Source of the DNA: JBIKVP01 sp044356745 | GTDB lineage: Bacteria > Pseudomonadota > Alphaproteobacteria > Rhizobiales > Beijerinckiaceae | Assembly: GCA_044356745.1 (NCBI GenBank) | Contig: JBIKVP010000001.1 | Location: forward strand, 31,109-95,108 | DNA: 64,000 bases | Direction of reading: 5' to 3' | In this document: positions 42,122-50,908 of the stretch, in pieces | How the letters are laid out: the number at the start of each line of letters is the position of its first letter | Position numbering within the stretch: the first letter of the stretch is position 1 | The notes under the pieces: generated by a model | Seen by the model: only the letters and a program-made list of their open reading frames with translations | Databases searched by the model: none | Told to the model about the DNA's origin: nothing | Position numbers and translations under genes: made by a program

Positions 42122-42951
42122 GCCGCTTTATCAACCGACTCCACGCCCTTACGTAGCGAGCGTACAAGCGCATGAACCGCATCAACGGTGCTGGATGTGG
42201 CATGCCCCGCTTCATCAAGCGAGGTGCGCACGGCTTCAACAAGCGCAGAACCAATCACAACCCCATCGGCGCTTTGTGCGATCTGTGCGGCATCTTGAGC
42301 TGTTTTCACGCCAAAGCCAACGACAATCGGCAGCGTTGTATGGCGCTTGATGCGCGCCACAGATGTTGACACAGAACTAAAATCCACATGCCCTGCCCCC
42401 GTAATCCCCGTGACAGAAACATAATATACAAAACCCGAGGTATTTTTAAGCACTGTTGGCAAGCGCTTGTCATCCGTTGTGGGAGTGGCAAGGCGAATGA
42501 AGGATAATCCAGCTTGTAGAGCCGGCAAACAGAGCTCACGATCTTCTTCAGGCGGCAGATCGACAACAATTAACCCATCAACACCTGCGGCAAGCGCATC
42601 GCTCAAAAAACGTTCCACACCGTAAATATAAATCGGGTTGTAATATCCCATCAAAATAATCGGTGTTGTGGTGTTTTCACCGCGAAATTCACGCACCATC
42701 TGAAGCGTTTTTTTAAGCGTTTGCCCCGCTTTAAGTGCCCGTTGTCCCGCCCGTTGAATAGCAAGTCCATCCGCCATCGGATCAGTGAACGGCACACCAA
42801 GTTCAATAATATCTGCTCCCGCTGCCGGCAATCCCTTAAGAAGAGCAAGCGACGTCGCATAGTCAGGATCACCCGCTGTAATAAATGTCACGAGCGCAGC
42901 GCGATTTTGAGAACGGCAGGCGGTAAATGTGGTGTCAATACGTTGTGTCAT
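42118..42951 (-). CDS. trpA: Tryptophan synthase alpha chain
   Basis: TrpA cleaves indole-3-glycerol phosphate and channels indole to TrpB. FITAGDPDYATSL with the catalytic Glu in DIIELGVPFTDPMADG, and GYYNPIY, are diagnostic; a second catalytic Asp lies in VDLPPEE. The start at 42951 (MTQRIDTTF) gives 277 residues. The partner genes trpB and trpF lie together 17 kb away (59880-61897), although trpFBA is normally one operon in this group. Confidence 0.96.
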   Translation of the reverse strand: MTQRIDTTFTACRSQNRAALVTFITAGDPDYATSLALLKGLPAAGADIIELGVPFTDPMADGLAIQRAGQRALKAGQTLKKTLQMVREFRGENTTTPIILMGYYNPIYIYGVERFLSDALAAGVDGLIVVDLPPEEDRELCLPALQAGLSFIRLATPTTDDKRLPTVLKNTSGFVYYVSVTGITGAGHVDFSSVSTSVARIKRHTTLPIVVGFGVKTAQDAAQIAQSADGVVIGSALVEAVRTSLDEAGHATSSTVDAVHALVRSLRKGVESVDKAA

Positions 42952-43042
42952 GCGCACCTTATAAACACTGTTTGTGCTGTGAGGCAATGCGTTGTCCACA
43001 TGCGGATCAGCAAGGTGCTTGAAGGATAGATCCAAGCGGTAA

Positions 43043-43140
43043 TGGTGCCGCTTATAGGATTCGAACTTCCATAGGCTTTTGCTTGCAAAAGCCGTCCAAC
43101 AAAAAAGACGTAGGTTCGACGGACGAACGGTTATTATCTA
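43043..43140. repeat. Partial copy of the tRNA-Thr 3' end with internal hairpins
   Basis: Bases 43043-43066 (TGGTGCCGCTTATAGGATTC plus GAAC) repeat exactly the start of the tRNA gene block at 43141, that is CCA, acceptor and T arm of the tRNA. The next 74 bases hold a perfect 9-base hairpin GGCTTTTGC/GCAAAAGCC (43074-43093), an inverted copy of the T-arm piece CGTAGGTTCGA (43109-43119), and a GTTCG/CGAAC hairpin (43114-43128). The layout resembles an attachment-site scar or a tRNA-derived mini-element. Confidence 0.65.
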
Positions 43141-43216
43141 TGGTGCCGCTTATAGGATTCGAACCTACGACCCCCGCATTACGAATGCGATGCTCTACCA
43201 GCTGAGCTAAAGCGGC
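43141..43216 (-). tRNA. tRNA-Thr (anticodon CGU)
   Basis: On the minus strand the gene begins GCCGCTTTAGCTCAG and ends AAGCGGCACCA with CCA encoded. The seven-base acceptor stem, D arm, anticodon stem TCGCA/TGCGG with loop TTCGTAA, and T arm GGTTCGAAT all fold normally. The anticodon CGT reads ACG codons. Confidence 0.95.
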
Positions 43217-43267
43217 TTATGATCAGGCTTTTTCGTCTGCCACAGACCGCCCTCAGACGCAAGGTGA

Positions 43268-44701
43268 TTATTCGGCGTCAATATCAATGGCGCTTTTGCG
43301 TGAGAGCGGTGCATCAGGCGGTGGCGGAAGTGGGACGATCCGCTCATCAATGTCAGCCATCACATCACGGCGCGCATCCTCAGGGCTAAGCAACATCGCG
43401 CCATGATCTGTAATGAGGTTGGATGCAGGCGGCGTTGTCCAGATCAGCGCATTCAAACGCCCTGAAAGCGGTGAAAACGGCAACCATTCCGGAAAAGTTT
43501 GACCATCAGCCATCCAGCATGGATCAGGCGGGGCATAGCGCTTTTTATGAGACCACTCGCGAATTTTAGCAATGTGCCCCGTTTCCGCTTCATCTAAACT
43601 CATCGCAAGATCATAAACTCTTGCCGTGGGATAATGCGTAAGAAGCCATGATAAAGACGTGTGCGCTAACGCGAAATGACGCGATTTTAAAGCGGCATGA
43701 GCAAAGGCAAGATGCGCCTCGACGTGTTCGGGCGTGAGTTTTAGCAGCTGATGTGCACGATCAAGACGGTCTTGCACTGTATCATCAAACCGCAAATGAA
43801 CGTAGCATTCCGCAATGGCAGGATGAGGCGTACGCTTCCACCCCGCTTCTAAAAGACGCATGGCCTTGCGCCAACTGCGACGTTCACTCAGAAGTTTACC
43901 ATTGAGAACAATTGCGGGGATGAGATCAGGATTTGTGCTCACAGCATCTTCAACAAGCGTCAGCGCAGAGTCAGGGGCTTGAGGCGCCAGATAAAGCGCT
44001 TCAGCAGTGAGTAAAGCAGCGCGTCCCTTTTTGAAATCAGTGTTTGAGACTAGCTTTTGTTTATGACGGCGTTCAAGCCACGTGAGTGCTTCACGCCAAC
44101 GTTGTTCTAAGCACGCATGATAAAGGCTTGCTTCACTGGCCCAACCAATGCTCGGAGCGTCTTGCGCAGCTTTAGAGGCATAACCAAGCGCTTCACTTAA
44201 CGCCCCCCGTCGTTGAGCTTCAACATAAAGGCCGCGCAAACCCAGAAGATGCGTCTCAGGCACATTGACCATATCATGAAATAAGCGTTCTGCTTGAGAG
44301 CGATCACCCATAATTTGTGCGGTTTGCGCCTGAAGCAATAATGTGAGCGGCGTTGTGCCTAAAAATCGCACCGCTTCTTTCATAGCGCGTTGTGCGGTGG
44401 TGACATCGCCCGAGCCAATGGCGATTAACCCCTTTGAAAGTGCAACATTGCCGCGCCGCTCATGACGTCGTTGAAAAAAGACAGACCACAGATGAGGCAA
44501 GTCAAGAACGGTGCGAAGCAGTGACCACAGCACACCAAGCAAAACCATCACAAGGATTAAAAACCCAACAAGCACAACAAGGCTTGTTTCAACCCTGTAA
44601 CCTTGCCAGTTCAGAGTGATATCGCCAGGAGATGCGCTAAGCCAATGCAGCCCTAACGCAGCTATACCCAACACAATAAGAAAACTTAAAAGACGCAGCA
44701 C
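43268..44701 (-). CDS. hemY: HemY-type TPR membrane protein
   Basis: Two N-terminal hydrophobic segments (residues 1-20 and 40-62) are followed by a HemY_N domain (LSKGLIAIGSGDVTTAQRAMKEAV) and tetratricopeptide-like helices to about 385, then a Pro-rich tail. Proteins of this type accompany haem synthesis genes but are not the protoporphyrinogen oxidase of the same name; their role is unsettled. It starts 3 bases after the mitofilin stop. hemC and hemD, which usually precede mitofilin, are not here. Confidence 0.87.
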   Translation of the reverse strand: MLRLLSFLIVLGIAALGLHWLSASPGDITLNWQGYRVETSLVVLVGFLILVMVLLGVLWSLLRTVLDLPHLWSVFFQRRHERRGNVALSKGLIAIGSGDVTTAQRAMKEAVRFLGTTPLTLLLQAQTAQIMGDRSQAERLFHDMVNVPETHLLGLRGLYVEAQRRGALSEALGYASKAAQDAPSIGWASEASLYHACLEQRWREALTWLERRHKQKLVSNTDFKKGRAALLTAEALYLAPQAPDSALTLVEDAVSTNPDLIPAIVLNGKLLSERRSWRKAMRLLEAGWKRTPHPAIAECYVHLRFDDTVQDRLDRAHQLLKLTPEHVEAHLAFAHAALKSRHFALAHTSLSWLLTHYPTARVYDLAMSLDEAETGHIAKIREWSHKKRYAPPDPCWMADGQTFPEWLPFSPLSGRLNALIWTTPPASNLITDHGAMLLSPEDARRDVMADIDERIVPLPPPPDAPLSRKSAIDIDAE

Positions 44702-44704
44702 AGG

Positions 44705-45796
44705 CTATTGTCCTTTTTTCAAAGCGACAGTGAGAATATCCCGCTGGCGCTGATCAAGCGTTGTGATCAACGTTTCCCGTAAAGTGAGATAGTCGATCAT
44801 GGATGTGATTTTTCCATCTTGCAAAAAACGATTGCGTTTATCGTCTGGAAAGCGCCGCCAAAGGGCAAGCGCATCATGAACATGATCACTCACAATCAGA
44901 TCAAGAAATTGTTGCTCTAAAGGATCATGCTCAAATTTTTGTGATGCGCTAGCAGGTGTGTTTGCTTGTGTAGAGGCCTCTTGTTTACGCACAGTAATCA
45001 AACCACCAAGAAATTTTTGAGGCTCATCCAGCGTTGCATTTGATTGAGATGATTGAGGTGTTGATGCAATAGCCGCTTGATCAGGAGCGCGCATTCCTTG
45101 CGCAAAGACTTCAAAAAGCACTGAAAGAGAGACACGGCTTGCTTCATACTGATTAAGATTTGCGAGAAGGGCAGTGTCGGCATTAAGACCATTATGTGAG
45201 GCGACAAGGGCGATCAAATCATTGACAGACGCCCCACGACGAACATTCATTTCAAGATGCATCAAGAGAAGTGCCTGTTTAAGTTCAAAGAGCATATCAG
45301 TCTGCAATGACGCATCACGTACCGCTGTTTGTGTATCGCTCGACGACTCTTGTGTACGGCGTGAAAGCCCTGCGACACTCTGCTCAAGTGCATTAAGCCG
45401 ATGAGTGAGTGGATTTAAATCAGGTTTTTCAGCCACAGGTAAAGGTGCAATCAACCGTGGATGACGCTCAATCACACTTAAGCGTGCACTGACATCATCA
45501 AGAAGTTGCTGGGTTTCAAAGGGAATGCGCGCAGGATAAAGGGTGGGCATCACGATAAAAAATGCACTGACACTGATAACCGCCCCCAAAAAGCCCGCAA
45601 GCAACACACTCATCCAAGAGAACCCCCGAGAAAATCCCGTATTTTGTTCTTTTTGAGCATTAAGTGAAGGTTCACCCTGAGTATGCTCTGCTTGATCGGC
45701 ATCCACAGAGGGTTGCGCCATAACGCTATCATTTTCATCGTAAGTCGCTTGCTGCGTTTGGATGAGAGGGTCTGGTGTTTTAGGCGTGCGCGGCAT
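44705..45796 (-). CDS. Alphaproteobacterial mitofilin family protein
   Basis: An acidic, disordered N-terminus precedes one membrane segment at about 62-84 (FSWMSVLLAGFLGAVISVSAFFIV), then a long coiled-coil region and the C-terminal mitofilin domain (about 250-360: DPLEQQFLDLIVSDHVHDALALW). Relatives in Alphaproteobacteria are homologous to mitochondrial Mic60 and shape inner membranes. The start is placed at Met of MPRTPKTPD (45796), with GGAA nearby; starts up to 45817 are in frame. Together with hemY this is a conserved alphaproteobacterial pair. Confidence 0.85.
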   Translation of the reverse strand: MPRTPKTPDPLIQTQQATYDENDSVMAQPSVDADQAEHTQGEPSLNAQKEQNTGFSRGFSWMSVLLAGFLGAVISVSAFFIVMPTLYPARIPFETQQLLDDVSARLSVIERHPRLIAPLPVAEKPDLNPLTHRLNALEQSVAGLSRRTQESSSDTQTAVRDASLQTDMLFELKQALLLMHLEMNVRRGASVNDLIALVASHNGLNADTALLANLNQYEASRVSLSVLFEVFAQGMRAPDQAAIASTPQSSQSNATLDEPQKFLGGLITVRKQEASTQANTPASASQKFEHDPLEQQFLDLIVSDHVHDALALWRRFPDDKRNRFLQDGKITSMIDYLTLRETLITTLDQRQRDILTVALKKGQ

Positions 45797-45972
45797 ACGT
45801 GATTCCATCAAAAGCATTTAGAAAATCATCGTGGCGCTTTCATGTGGCTATTTCAAGTTTTACAGCTCTCTATCGCATTTAAAAAGTTTGTGTAAAACAT
45901 TGCATTCGTCTCACCATGTCTTTTAAAAGTCACGTAAAGAAAACTGCCAATGGTGGCTGGAGAAAACGTAAC

Positions 45973-46959
45973 ATGTCTTTTATTGATCTGGCGGCGCAAA
46001 ATCTTCTCTCACCTATGGTGTTGTTTTTCGTGCTTGGATTGATAGCGGCATTGGGGCGCTCTGATCTGACAATTCCTGAATCGATTGCAAAGCTCCTTGC
46101 GCTTTATTTGATGATGGCAATTGGTTTTAAAGGCGGTGCGGAAGTTGCGCGCTCTGGGGTTACACCTGCGATGCTCGCACTTATGGCGGTCGGTGGCGCA
46201 CTCTCTTTTCTGATTCCTTTTCTCGCGTATGCCATCTTACGGCTTGTTTCGCGCTTGAGTGCGATTGATGCAGCTGCCGTTGCGGCACATTATGGCTCAA
46301 TCTCAATCGTGACATTCATTGCTGCCACAACAACCGTTAAAGCGCTTGGTCTTGATTACGAAGGCTATCTTGTGGCGGTCGCAGCCGTGATGGAAACACC
46401 CGCGATTTTAGCAGCACTTCTGATTGCGCGAAAATCAAAAGAGTGGGTTTCAGAAGGTGAGAGCGAAGGATTAGGAGCGCTCTTGCGCGAAGTGGGACTT
46501 AATGGCTCAGTCGTCATGCTCGTGGGTTCTTTTTTTATTGGCTGGATCACAGGCCAAAAAGGATTGGCGATGATTGCACCGCTGATTGTTGATCCTTTCC
46601 GTGGTTTTTTATGTCTGTTTTTGCTCGATATGGGACTTATTGCGGGACGAGGAATGCGCGAGGGACGTAAATATCTTTCACCAAGCGTCTTTATGTTTGG
46701 ATTGATCATGCCTTTAATTGGCGCGGGACTGGCAACACTTGCGATTTTACCGCTTGGTGTCAATCAAGGAACAGCGGCAGTCTTTATTACGCTTGCGGCA
46801 TCAGCGTCTTATATTGCCGTACCAGCGGCAATGCGTCTTGCTCTTCCGCAAGCGCGCGCATCCATTTATGTGACGCTATCACTTGGCGTAACATTTCCCT
46901 TTAATCTCGCGTTGGGCATTCCGCTTTATATTGCGATGGCGCAATATCTGTTTCGCTAA
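45973..46959 (+). CDS. sbtA: SbtA-type sodium-dependent bicarbonate transporter
   Basis: This 328-residue membrane protein has about ten helices in two inverted halves. SPMVLFFVLGLIAAL, LYLMMAIGFKGG, and in the second half LFLLDMGLIAGRG with a Gly-rich crossover fit the SbtA family, which imports bicarbonate with sodium. ATG 45973 is preferred over 45916 because GGAG stands 10 bases before it and the family-typical N-terminus begins there. It is followed 21 bases later by an SbtB-like gene. Confidence 0.88.
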   Translation: MSFIDLAAQNLLSPMVLFFVLGLIAALGRSDLTIPESIAKLLALYLMMAIGFKGGAEVARSGVTPAMLALMAVGGALSFLIPFLAYAILRLVSRLSAIDAAAVAAHYGSISIVTFIAATTTVKALGLDYEGYLVAVAAVMETPAILAALLIARKSKEWVSEGESEGLGALLREVGLNGSVVMLVGSFFIGWITGQKGLAMIAPLIVDPFRGFLCLFLLDMGLIAGRGMREGRKYLSPSVFMFGLIMPLIGAGLATLAILPLGVNQGTAAVFITLAASASYIAVPAAMRLALPQARASIYVTLSLGVTFPFNLALGIPLYIAMAQYLFR

Positions 46960-46980
46960 TTATTTCTCAAGGAATTTGTC

Positions 46981-47295
46981 ATGGTTGCCATGCATTTAAA
47001 AAAACGTATCGAAATAGTTGTCGAGGCTCCCGTGCTTCATCGTTTGCTTGATAAGCTCGATAAAGTCGCGGTGACAGGATACACCGTGTTGCCCGCTCTT
47101 GCAGGCCGTGGACGTGAAGGCTCATGGCGCGGCGAAAATCTGGTTGGTGATACTGGTCACATGGTGGTGGTGATGTGTGTCACTAGCCCAGACCGCGTTG
47201 ATCAGGTTCTTGAAGCTGCATACGCCATCATTTCACGTCAAATTGGTATCGTCACAGTATCAGATGTGCAGGTTATTCGCGCCGAACATTTTTAA
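46981..47295 (+). CDS. sbtB: SbtB-like PII family protein
   Basis: The 104-residue protein has the ferredoxin-like PII fold pattern: KKRIEIVVEAPVLHRLLDKLDK, GYTVLPALAGRGREGSW (T-loop region), and HMVVVMCVTSPDRVDQVLEAAY. SbtB binds adenine nucleotides such as cAMP or AMP and gates its partner SbtA. The C-terminal Cys pair of some cyanobacterial SbtB proteins is missing. Its position right after sbtA supports a regulator of that transporter. Confidence 0.87.
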   Translation: MVAMHLKKRIEIVVEAPVLHRLLDKLDKVAVTGYTVLPALAGRGREGSWRGENLVGDTGHMVVVMCVTSPDRVDQVLEAAYAIISRQIGIVTVSDVQVIRAEHF

Positions 47296-47303
47296 ACACC
47301 ATA

Positions 47304-47711
47304 TTACCCGCATGAATCGGCTTCAATAAGCTTGCCATTCATCCATCCTTCACCTGAAAACGCGTCAAAACCTTTGATATGGCGATCATCCCCCTTCCAC
47401 CAGCGCACGTGTTGCCAATCCCCTTTTTTTCCCGATAAAAGCATGATTTCATCGGATGATGTCATGCGTCCTTTGAGGGGCGCGTTCTGATCAGGGGCAG
47501 CGCGTAACGCCACATAACCATCTTTGGTTTTTTTGATTTCACAAAACGATGTCGCATGCGCGTTCTGTGACAATGAAAGCATTGTGATTAAAGCGATGGC
47601 AAAAGCCCCACCTTTCTTACAACAAAGGTAAGTGTAATTTTGAAGCATGTAAGTGCAAGACATGAACATAACTTTCATTAAAAGCATGATACGCACATCA
47701 AAATAGCTCAT
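47304..47711 (-). CDS. Secreted SH3-like domain protein
   Basis: A signal peptide ends SLSQNAHA, after which come FCEIKKTKDGYVALRAAPDQNAPLKGRM, the pattern of a bacterial SH3 domain, and a short C-terminal part with DAFSGEGWMNGKLIEADSCG. Two Cys, near the start and the end of the mature protein, could form a disulphide. Such periplasmic domains bind peptidoglycan or proteins. The start is uncertain: the frame extends to 47711, but Met at 47648 gives a more usual signal peptide. Confidence 0.7.
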   Translation of the reverse strand: MSYFDVRIMLLMKVMFMSCTYMLQNYTYLCCKKGGAFAIALITMLSLSQNAHATSFCEIKKTKDGYVALRAAPDQNAPLKGRMTSSDEIMLLSGKKGDWQHVRWWKGDDRHIKGFDAFSGEGWMNGKLIEADSCG

Positions 47712-47919
47712 TTAAGCCATTCAGTCATCGTATTGCCGCAATCTTTGGATCGCTTAGTCACACATTTTTAACCCTAAAGAATCGTTCTGAGCTGCCTTGC
47801 AACGAAACATCCCTAACGGAACCTTCCGTTAACGATCTCTGGTCTATTTCTATCAACCATAAACTTAATTCTGCGTTCATGCCATCATGAAGGCCACATC
47901 ACTTCGAAGGAGAACTGAC

Positions 47920-48447
47920 ATGGTGTCAGCGACAATAACAAAACAATCACACAAAGCATCGTGGACTAAAATAGCTCTTGCGGCATTTTTTGCGCTAACC
48001 GTGGCCGCGTGTTCATCAAATCCCGATGGAGCCAATGGCGCGAATGGCGGTTTTGGTGCAGGCGGCGCGGCAACACCTGGAAGTGCACAGGATTTCGTTG
48101 TCAATGTTGGAGATCGCGTTTTCTTTGAAACTGACTCGACTGATTTGACATCAACCGCCACAGCAACGCTCGATAAGCAAGCACAGTGGCTCGCCCAGTA
48201 TCCACGCTATGTCTTTACGATTGAAGGCCATGCGGATGAGCGCGGCACAGCTGAATACAACTACTCACTTGGTGCGCGCCGTGCGCAAGCTGCTCGTGAT
48301 TATCTTGCATCACGCGGAATTGCGGCATCACGCATTCGCTCAGTGTCTTATGGCAAAACGCGCCCTGTTGCAGTGTGTAATGACATTTCATGCTGGTCAC
48401 AAAACCGTCGTGCAGTAACAGTGCTCTCAACGGGTGCGGGTTCTTAA
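47920..48447 (+). CDS. pal: Peptidoglycan-associated lipoprotein
   Basis: Pal anchors the outer membrane to peptidoglycan and works with TolB. The lipobox VAACSS gives the acylated Cys at about residue 31, a Gly-rich linker follows, and the OmpA-like domain has VFFETDST, EGHADERGTAEYN and LGARRAQAARDYL, with Asp and Arg for diaminopimelate binding. ATG 47920 has AAGGAG 8 bases before it. tolQRAB are not next to it, unlike the usual tol-pal operon. Confidence 0.95.
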   Translation: MVSATITKQSHKASWTKIALAAFFALTVAACSSNPDGANGANGGFGAGGAATPGSAQDFVVNVGDRVFFETDSTDLTSTATATLDKQAQWLAQYPRYVFTIEGHADERGTAEYNYSLGARRAQAARDYLASRGIAASRIRSVSYGKTRPVAVCNDISCWSQNRRAVTVLSTGAGS

Positions 48448-48539
48448 AAGCATTAAGATTGCACAGATTGCATTCTTCAAAAGTTAGATGATGGCAGCAT
48501 TTATGATTGTTTTTCGCCATCATCTGAACATCGGGCGTG

Positions 48540-48663
48540 TCTGAGGATAGGCCTGATCTGCCCTCGTCCCTCCATGCGGTTCAATGTGCGCACTTGAACG
48601 CGTTCATGGGATGATGCGGCCAAAATCGGCGTCCTCTGGCCAGAGGACGCCGATTTTTTATGG
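48540..48663 (+). ncRNA. Candidate small RNA between pal and trxB
   Basis: The 310-base gap between pal and trxB has no gene but holds a structured stretch. CCATG (48572-48576) pairs with CATGG (48605-48609), inside which GTTCAA (48579-48584) pairs with TTGAAC (48594-48599) around a 9-base loop. A very strong hairpin terminator follows at 48622. This looks like a two-stem small RNA, though it could be the 3' end of the pal message. Confidence 0.4.
48622..48660 (+). terminator. Strong palindromic terminator
   Basis: A perfect 18-base inverted repeat without a spacer (AAAATCGGCGTCCTCTGG and its complement) is followed by T residues on the plus strand, and the A run on its other side allows action in both directions. 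It stands 175 bases after pal and 98 bases before trxB. Confidence 0.85.
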
Positions 48664-48757
48664 ATGAGGCAATCATAATCCATATTATCATCTTCACCTG
48701 CATATCATTTTCTTGTATGCCACTGTGACATGTAAAGTAAGTGATTAATGAGAAGGC

Positions 48758-49795
48758 ATGGCGATGACGCATAGCACCCCATCACAGCACAGTGCGGTGA
48801 TTATTATTGGTTCAGGCCCTGCGGGTTACACAGCCGCAATTTATGCAGCCCGTGCCATGCTCAAACCGATACTTATTTCCGGACTTCAAGCCGGTGGGCA
48901 GTTAATGATCACCACAGACGTTGAGAATTTCCCAGGCTTTGCGGATGTCATTCAAGGGCCTTGGCTCATGGAGCAAATGCGTCTTCAGGCTGAGCACATG
49001 GGCACTGTGATGGTTTCAGATCATATTGTCTCTGTTGATCTGAGCAAACGTCCCTTTACGCTCAAGGGAGATGGTGGCGCGCTTTACACATGTGATGCGC
49101 TCATTATTGCAACAGGCGCAACAGCTAAATGGCTTGGTTTGCCTTCTGAGCAAGCCTTCCAAGGTTTTGGAGTCTCGGCTTGCGCAACATGTGATGGATT
49201 CTTCTTTCGCAATCGTGAGGTTATTGTTGTTGGTGGAGGGAATACAGCGGTTGAAGAAGCACTTTATCTCGCCAATTTGGCGAAAAAAGTTACGCTTGTG
49301 CATCGACGGGATTCTTTGCGTGCTGAACGCATTTTACAAGATCGCGTTTTCCAGCATCCCAAAATTGAAGTCATCTGGAATCATGAAATTGATGAGATCT
49401 GCGGGGCAATAGCACCAAAAGGCGTCACTCATGCGCGTCTTAAAAATACGCTGACAGGCGAAACACAAGATGTCGCGGCTGAGGGTGTATTCATTGCGAT
49501 TGGCCATGCCCCCGCCACAGAGTTATTTAAAGATCAACTCGTCTTGCGCTCTTCAGGATATATTGAGACGGTTGCAGGATCGACAAAAACGTCCATTGAG
49601 GGTGTTTTTGCCGCAGGCGATGTTACTGATGAGGTCTATCGCCAAGCTGTTACGGCGGCTGGCTTAGGATGCATGGCTGCGCTTGAAGCAGAGCGTTATC
49701 TAACAATCCACGGCAAAAGTGAGGCGGAGCATCATCCGAAAAATGTAAGCGATTTTCGGGAGCATGATGTGACCAAACAGAAATTGACAGCATGA
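48758..49795 (+). CDS. trxB: Thioredoxin reductase
   Basis: TrxB reduces thioredoxin with NADPH through FAD and a redox disulphide. IIGSGPAGYTAAIYAAR binds FAD, CATC at about 143-146 is the active site, VVGGGNTAVEEALYL binds NADPH, and FAAGDVTDE is the second FAD motif. At 345 residues it is slightly longer than the norm because of a C-terminal tail. A LysR gene follows 90 bases later, the arrangement known from Sinorhizobium and Brucella. Confidence 0.96.
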   Translation: MAMTHSTPSQHSAVIIIGSGPAGYTAAIYAARAMLKPILISGLQAGGQLMITTDVENFPGFADVIQGPWLMEQMRLQAEHMGTVMVSDHIVSVDLSKRPFTLKGDGGALYTCDALIIATGATAKWLGLPSEQAFQGFGVSACATCDGFFFRNREVIVVGGGNTAVEEALYLANLAKKVTLVHRRDSLRAERILQDRVFQHPKIEVIWNHEIDEICGAIAPKGVTHARLKNTLTGETQDVAAEGVFIAIGHAPATELFKDQLVLRSSGYIETVAGSTKTSIEGVFAAGDVTDEVYRQAVTAAGLGCMAALEAERYLTIHGKSEAEHHPKNVSDFREHDVTKQKLTA

Positions 49796-49885
49796 CGTGG
49801 GTCAATCAAAGAAATGTGCTCTAGAGCACAACAGTGTCGCCGCATAACTGTCATATCATGCGCCTAAGAAGGAATTAGACTTTAA

Positions 49886-50794
49886 ATGTCACAGGAGCGC
49901 ACGGTGGATTGGGATAAAGTCCGGATCTTTTATAAGGTTGCGGAAGCAGGAAGCTTTACGAAAGCGGGCGATGACATGGGGCTAAGCCAATCTGCTGTGA
50001 GCCGCCAAATCAGTGCGCTTGAAAAAGACCTTAAAGCGACACTTTTTCACCGACACGCCCGTGGCCTTATTCTGACAGAACAAGGGGAAATGTTGTTTCG
50101 CACAGCACGCGAGATTACACTCAAACTTGATACAGCCAAAGCAAGACTAAACGACTCGCGAGAGCGCCCCTCAGGTGAACTCAAAATCACGTCGAGTGTT
50201 GGTCTAGGCTCACATTGGCTCACGCCGCGCCTCACGGAATTTATGGATAGTTATCCTGAAATCAAAGTGGAGGTCATTCTCACCAATGACGAGCTTGATC
50301 TAGCGATGCGTGAAGCTGATGTAGCGGTGCGTTTACGTCAACCCGTACAAAGTGACCTTATCCAACGCAAACTGTTCACAGTTCACTTTCATGTCTATGG
50401 CTCACCTGAATATCTTAAGCGCTATGGCACACCGCAAAAGTTAGAAGATCTTGATGATCACCGCCTCATTTCATTTGGGGGGTCACAACCATCATATTTG
50501 CTTGAAGTGCATTGGCTCGCACAAGTAGGACGCGAAGGAAAAGTGCCTCGCCCCTATGCTCTTGTCGTCAATAATATTACAGCACTTCGTAATGCAGTGA
50601 CACGTGGCATGGGGCTAGCCGTATTACCCGATTATTTGATGGACAACGGCTTGCCCCTGACAAAAGTGCTTACCGATGTCGATATGCCATCACTTGATGC
50701 TTATCTCGTTTATCCCGAAGAGATGCGCTCTGTAGCCAAAGTGCAAGTCTTTCGGGACTATCTAGTCTCAAGCGCACAGCGCTGGACGTACTAA
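49886..50794 (+). CDS. LysR-family regulator, LsrB/VtlR-like
   Basis: The N-terminal winged helix-turn-helix (WDKVRIFYKVAEAGSFTKAGDDMGLSQSAVSRQISALEKDL) and periplasmic-binding-like effector domain (about 90-295) are complete. Its place after trxB matches LsrB of Sinorhizobium meliloti and VtlR of Brucella, which control redox and envelope genes and small RNAs. LsrB is reported to sense oxidation through cysteines; this protein has no cysteine at all. Orthology is inferred from context and overall similarity of motifs. Confidence 0.87.
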   Translation: MSQERTVDWDKVRIFYKVAEAGSFTKAGDDMGLSQSAVSRQISALEKDLKATLFHRHARGLILTEQGEMLFRTAREITLKLDTAKARLNDSRERPSGELKITSSVGLGSHWLTPRLTEFMDSYPEIKVEVILTNDELDLAMREADVAVRLRQPVQSDLIQRKLFTVHFHVYGSPEYLKRYGTPQKLEDLDDHRLISFGGSQPSYLLEVHWLAQVGREGKVPRPYALVVNNITALRNAVTRGMGLAVLPDYLMDNGLPLTKVLTDVDMPSLDAYLVYPEEMRSVAKVQVFRDYLVSSAQRWTY

Positions 50795-50838
50795 AGCATA
50801 TTGCGCAAAAGTGGGAACCGGTTTTGCGTAACAACATG
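50792..50838 (+). repeat. Dispersed repeat, copy 2
   Basis: AAAGCATATTGCGCAAAAG then TGGGAACCGGTTTTGCG, starting at the stop of the LysR gene. It is the closest copy to the apparent consensus. Confidence 0.65.
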
Positions 50839-50908
50839 CGACAAAGTAAAAATTTAGTTTACATTCATCTGATGCTGAAATGAATGCTGTTGCGAGCTCC
50901 ATTATTTT

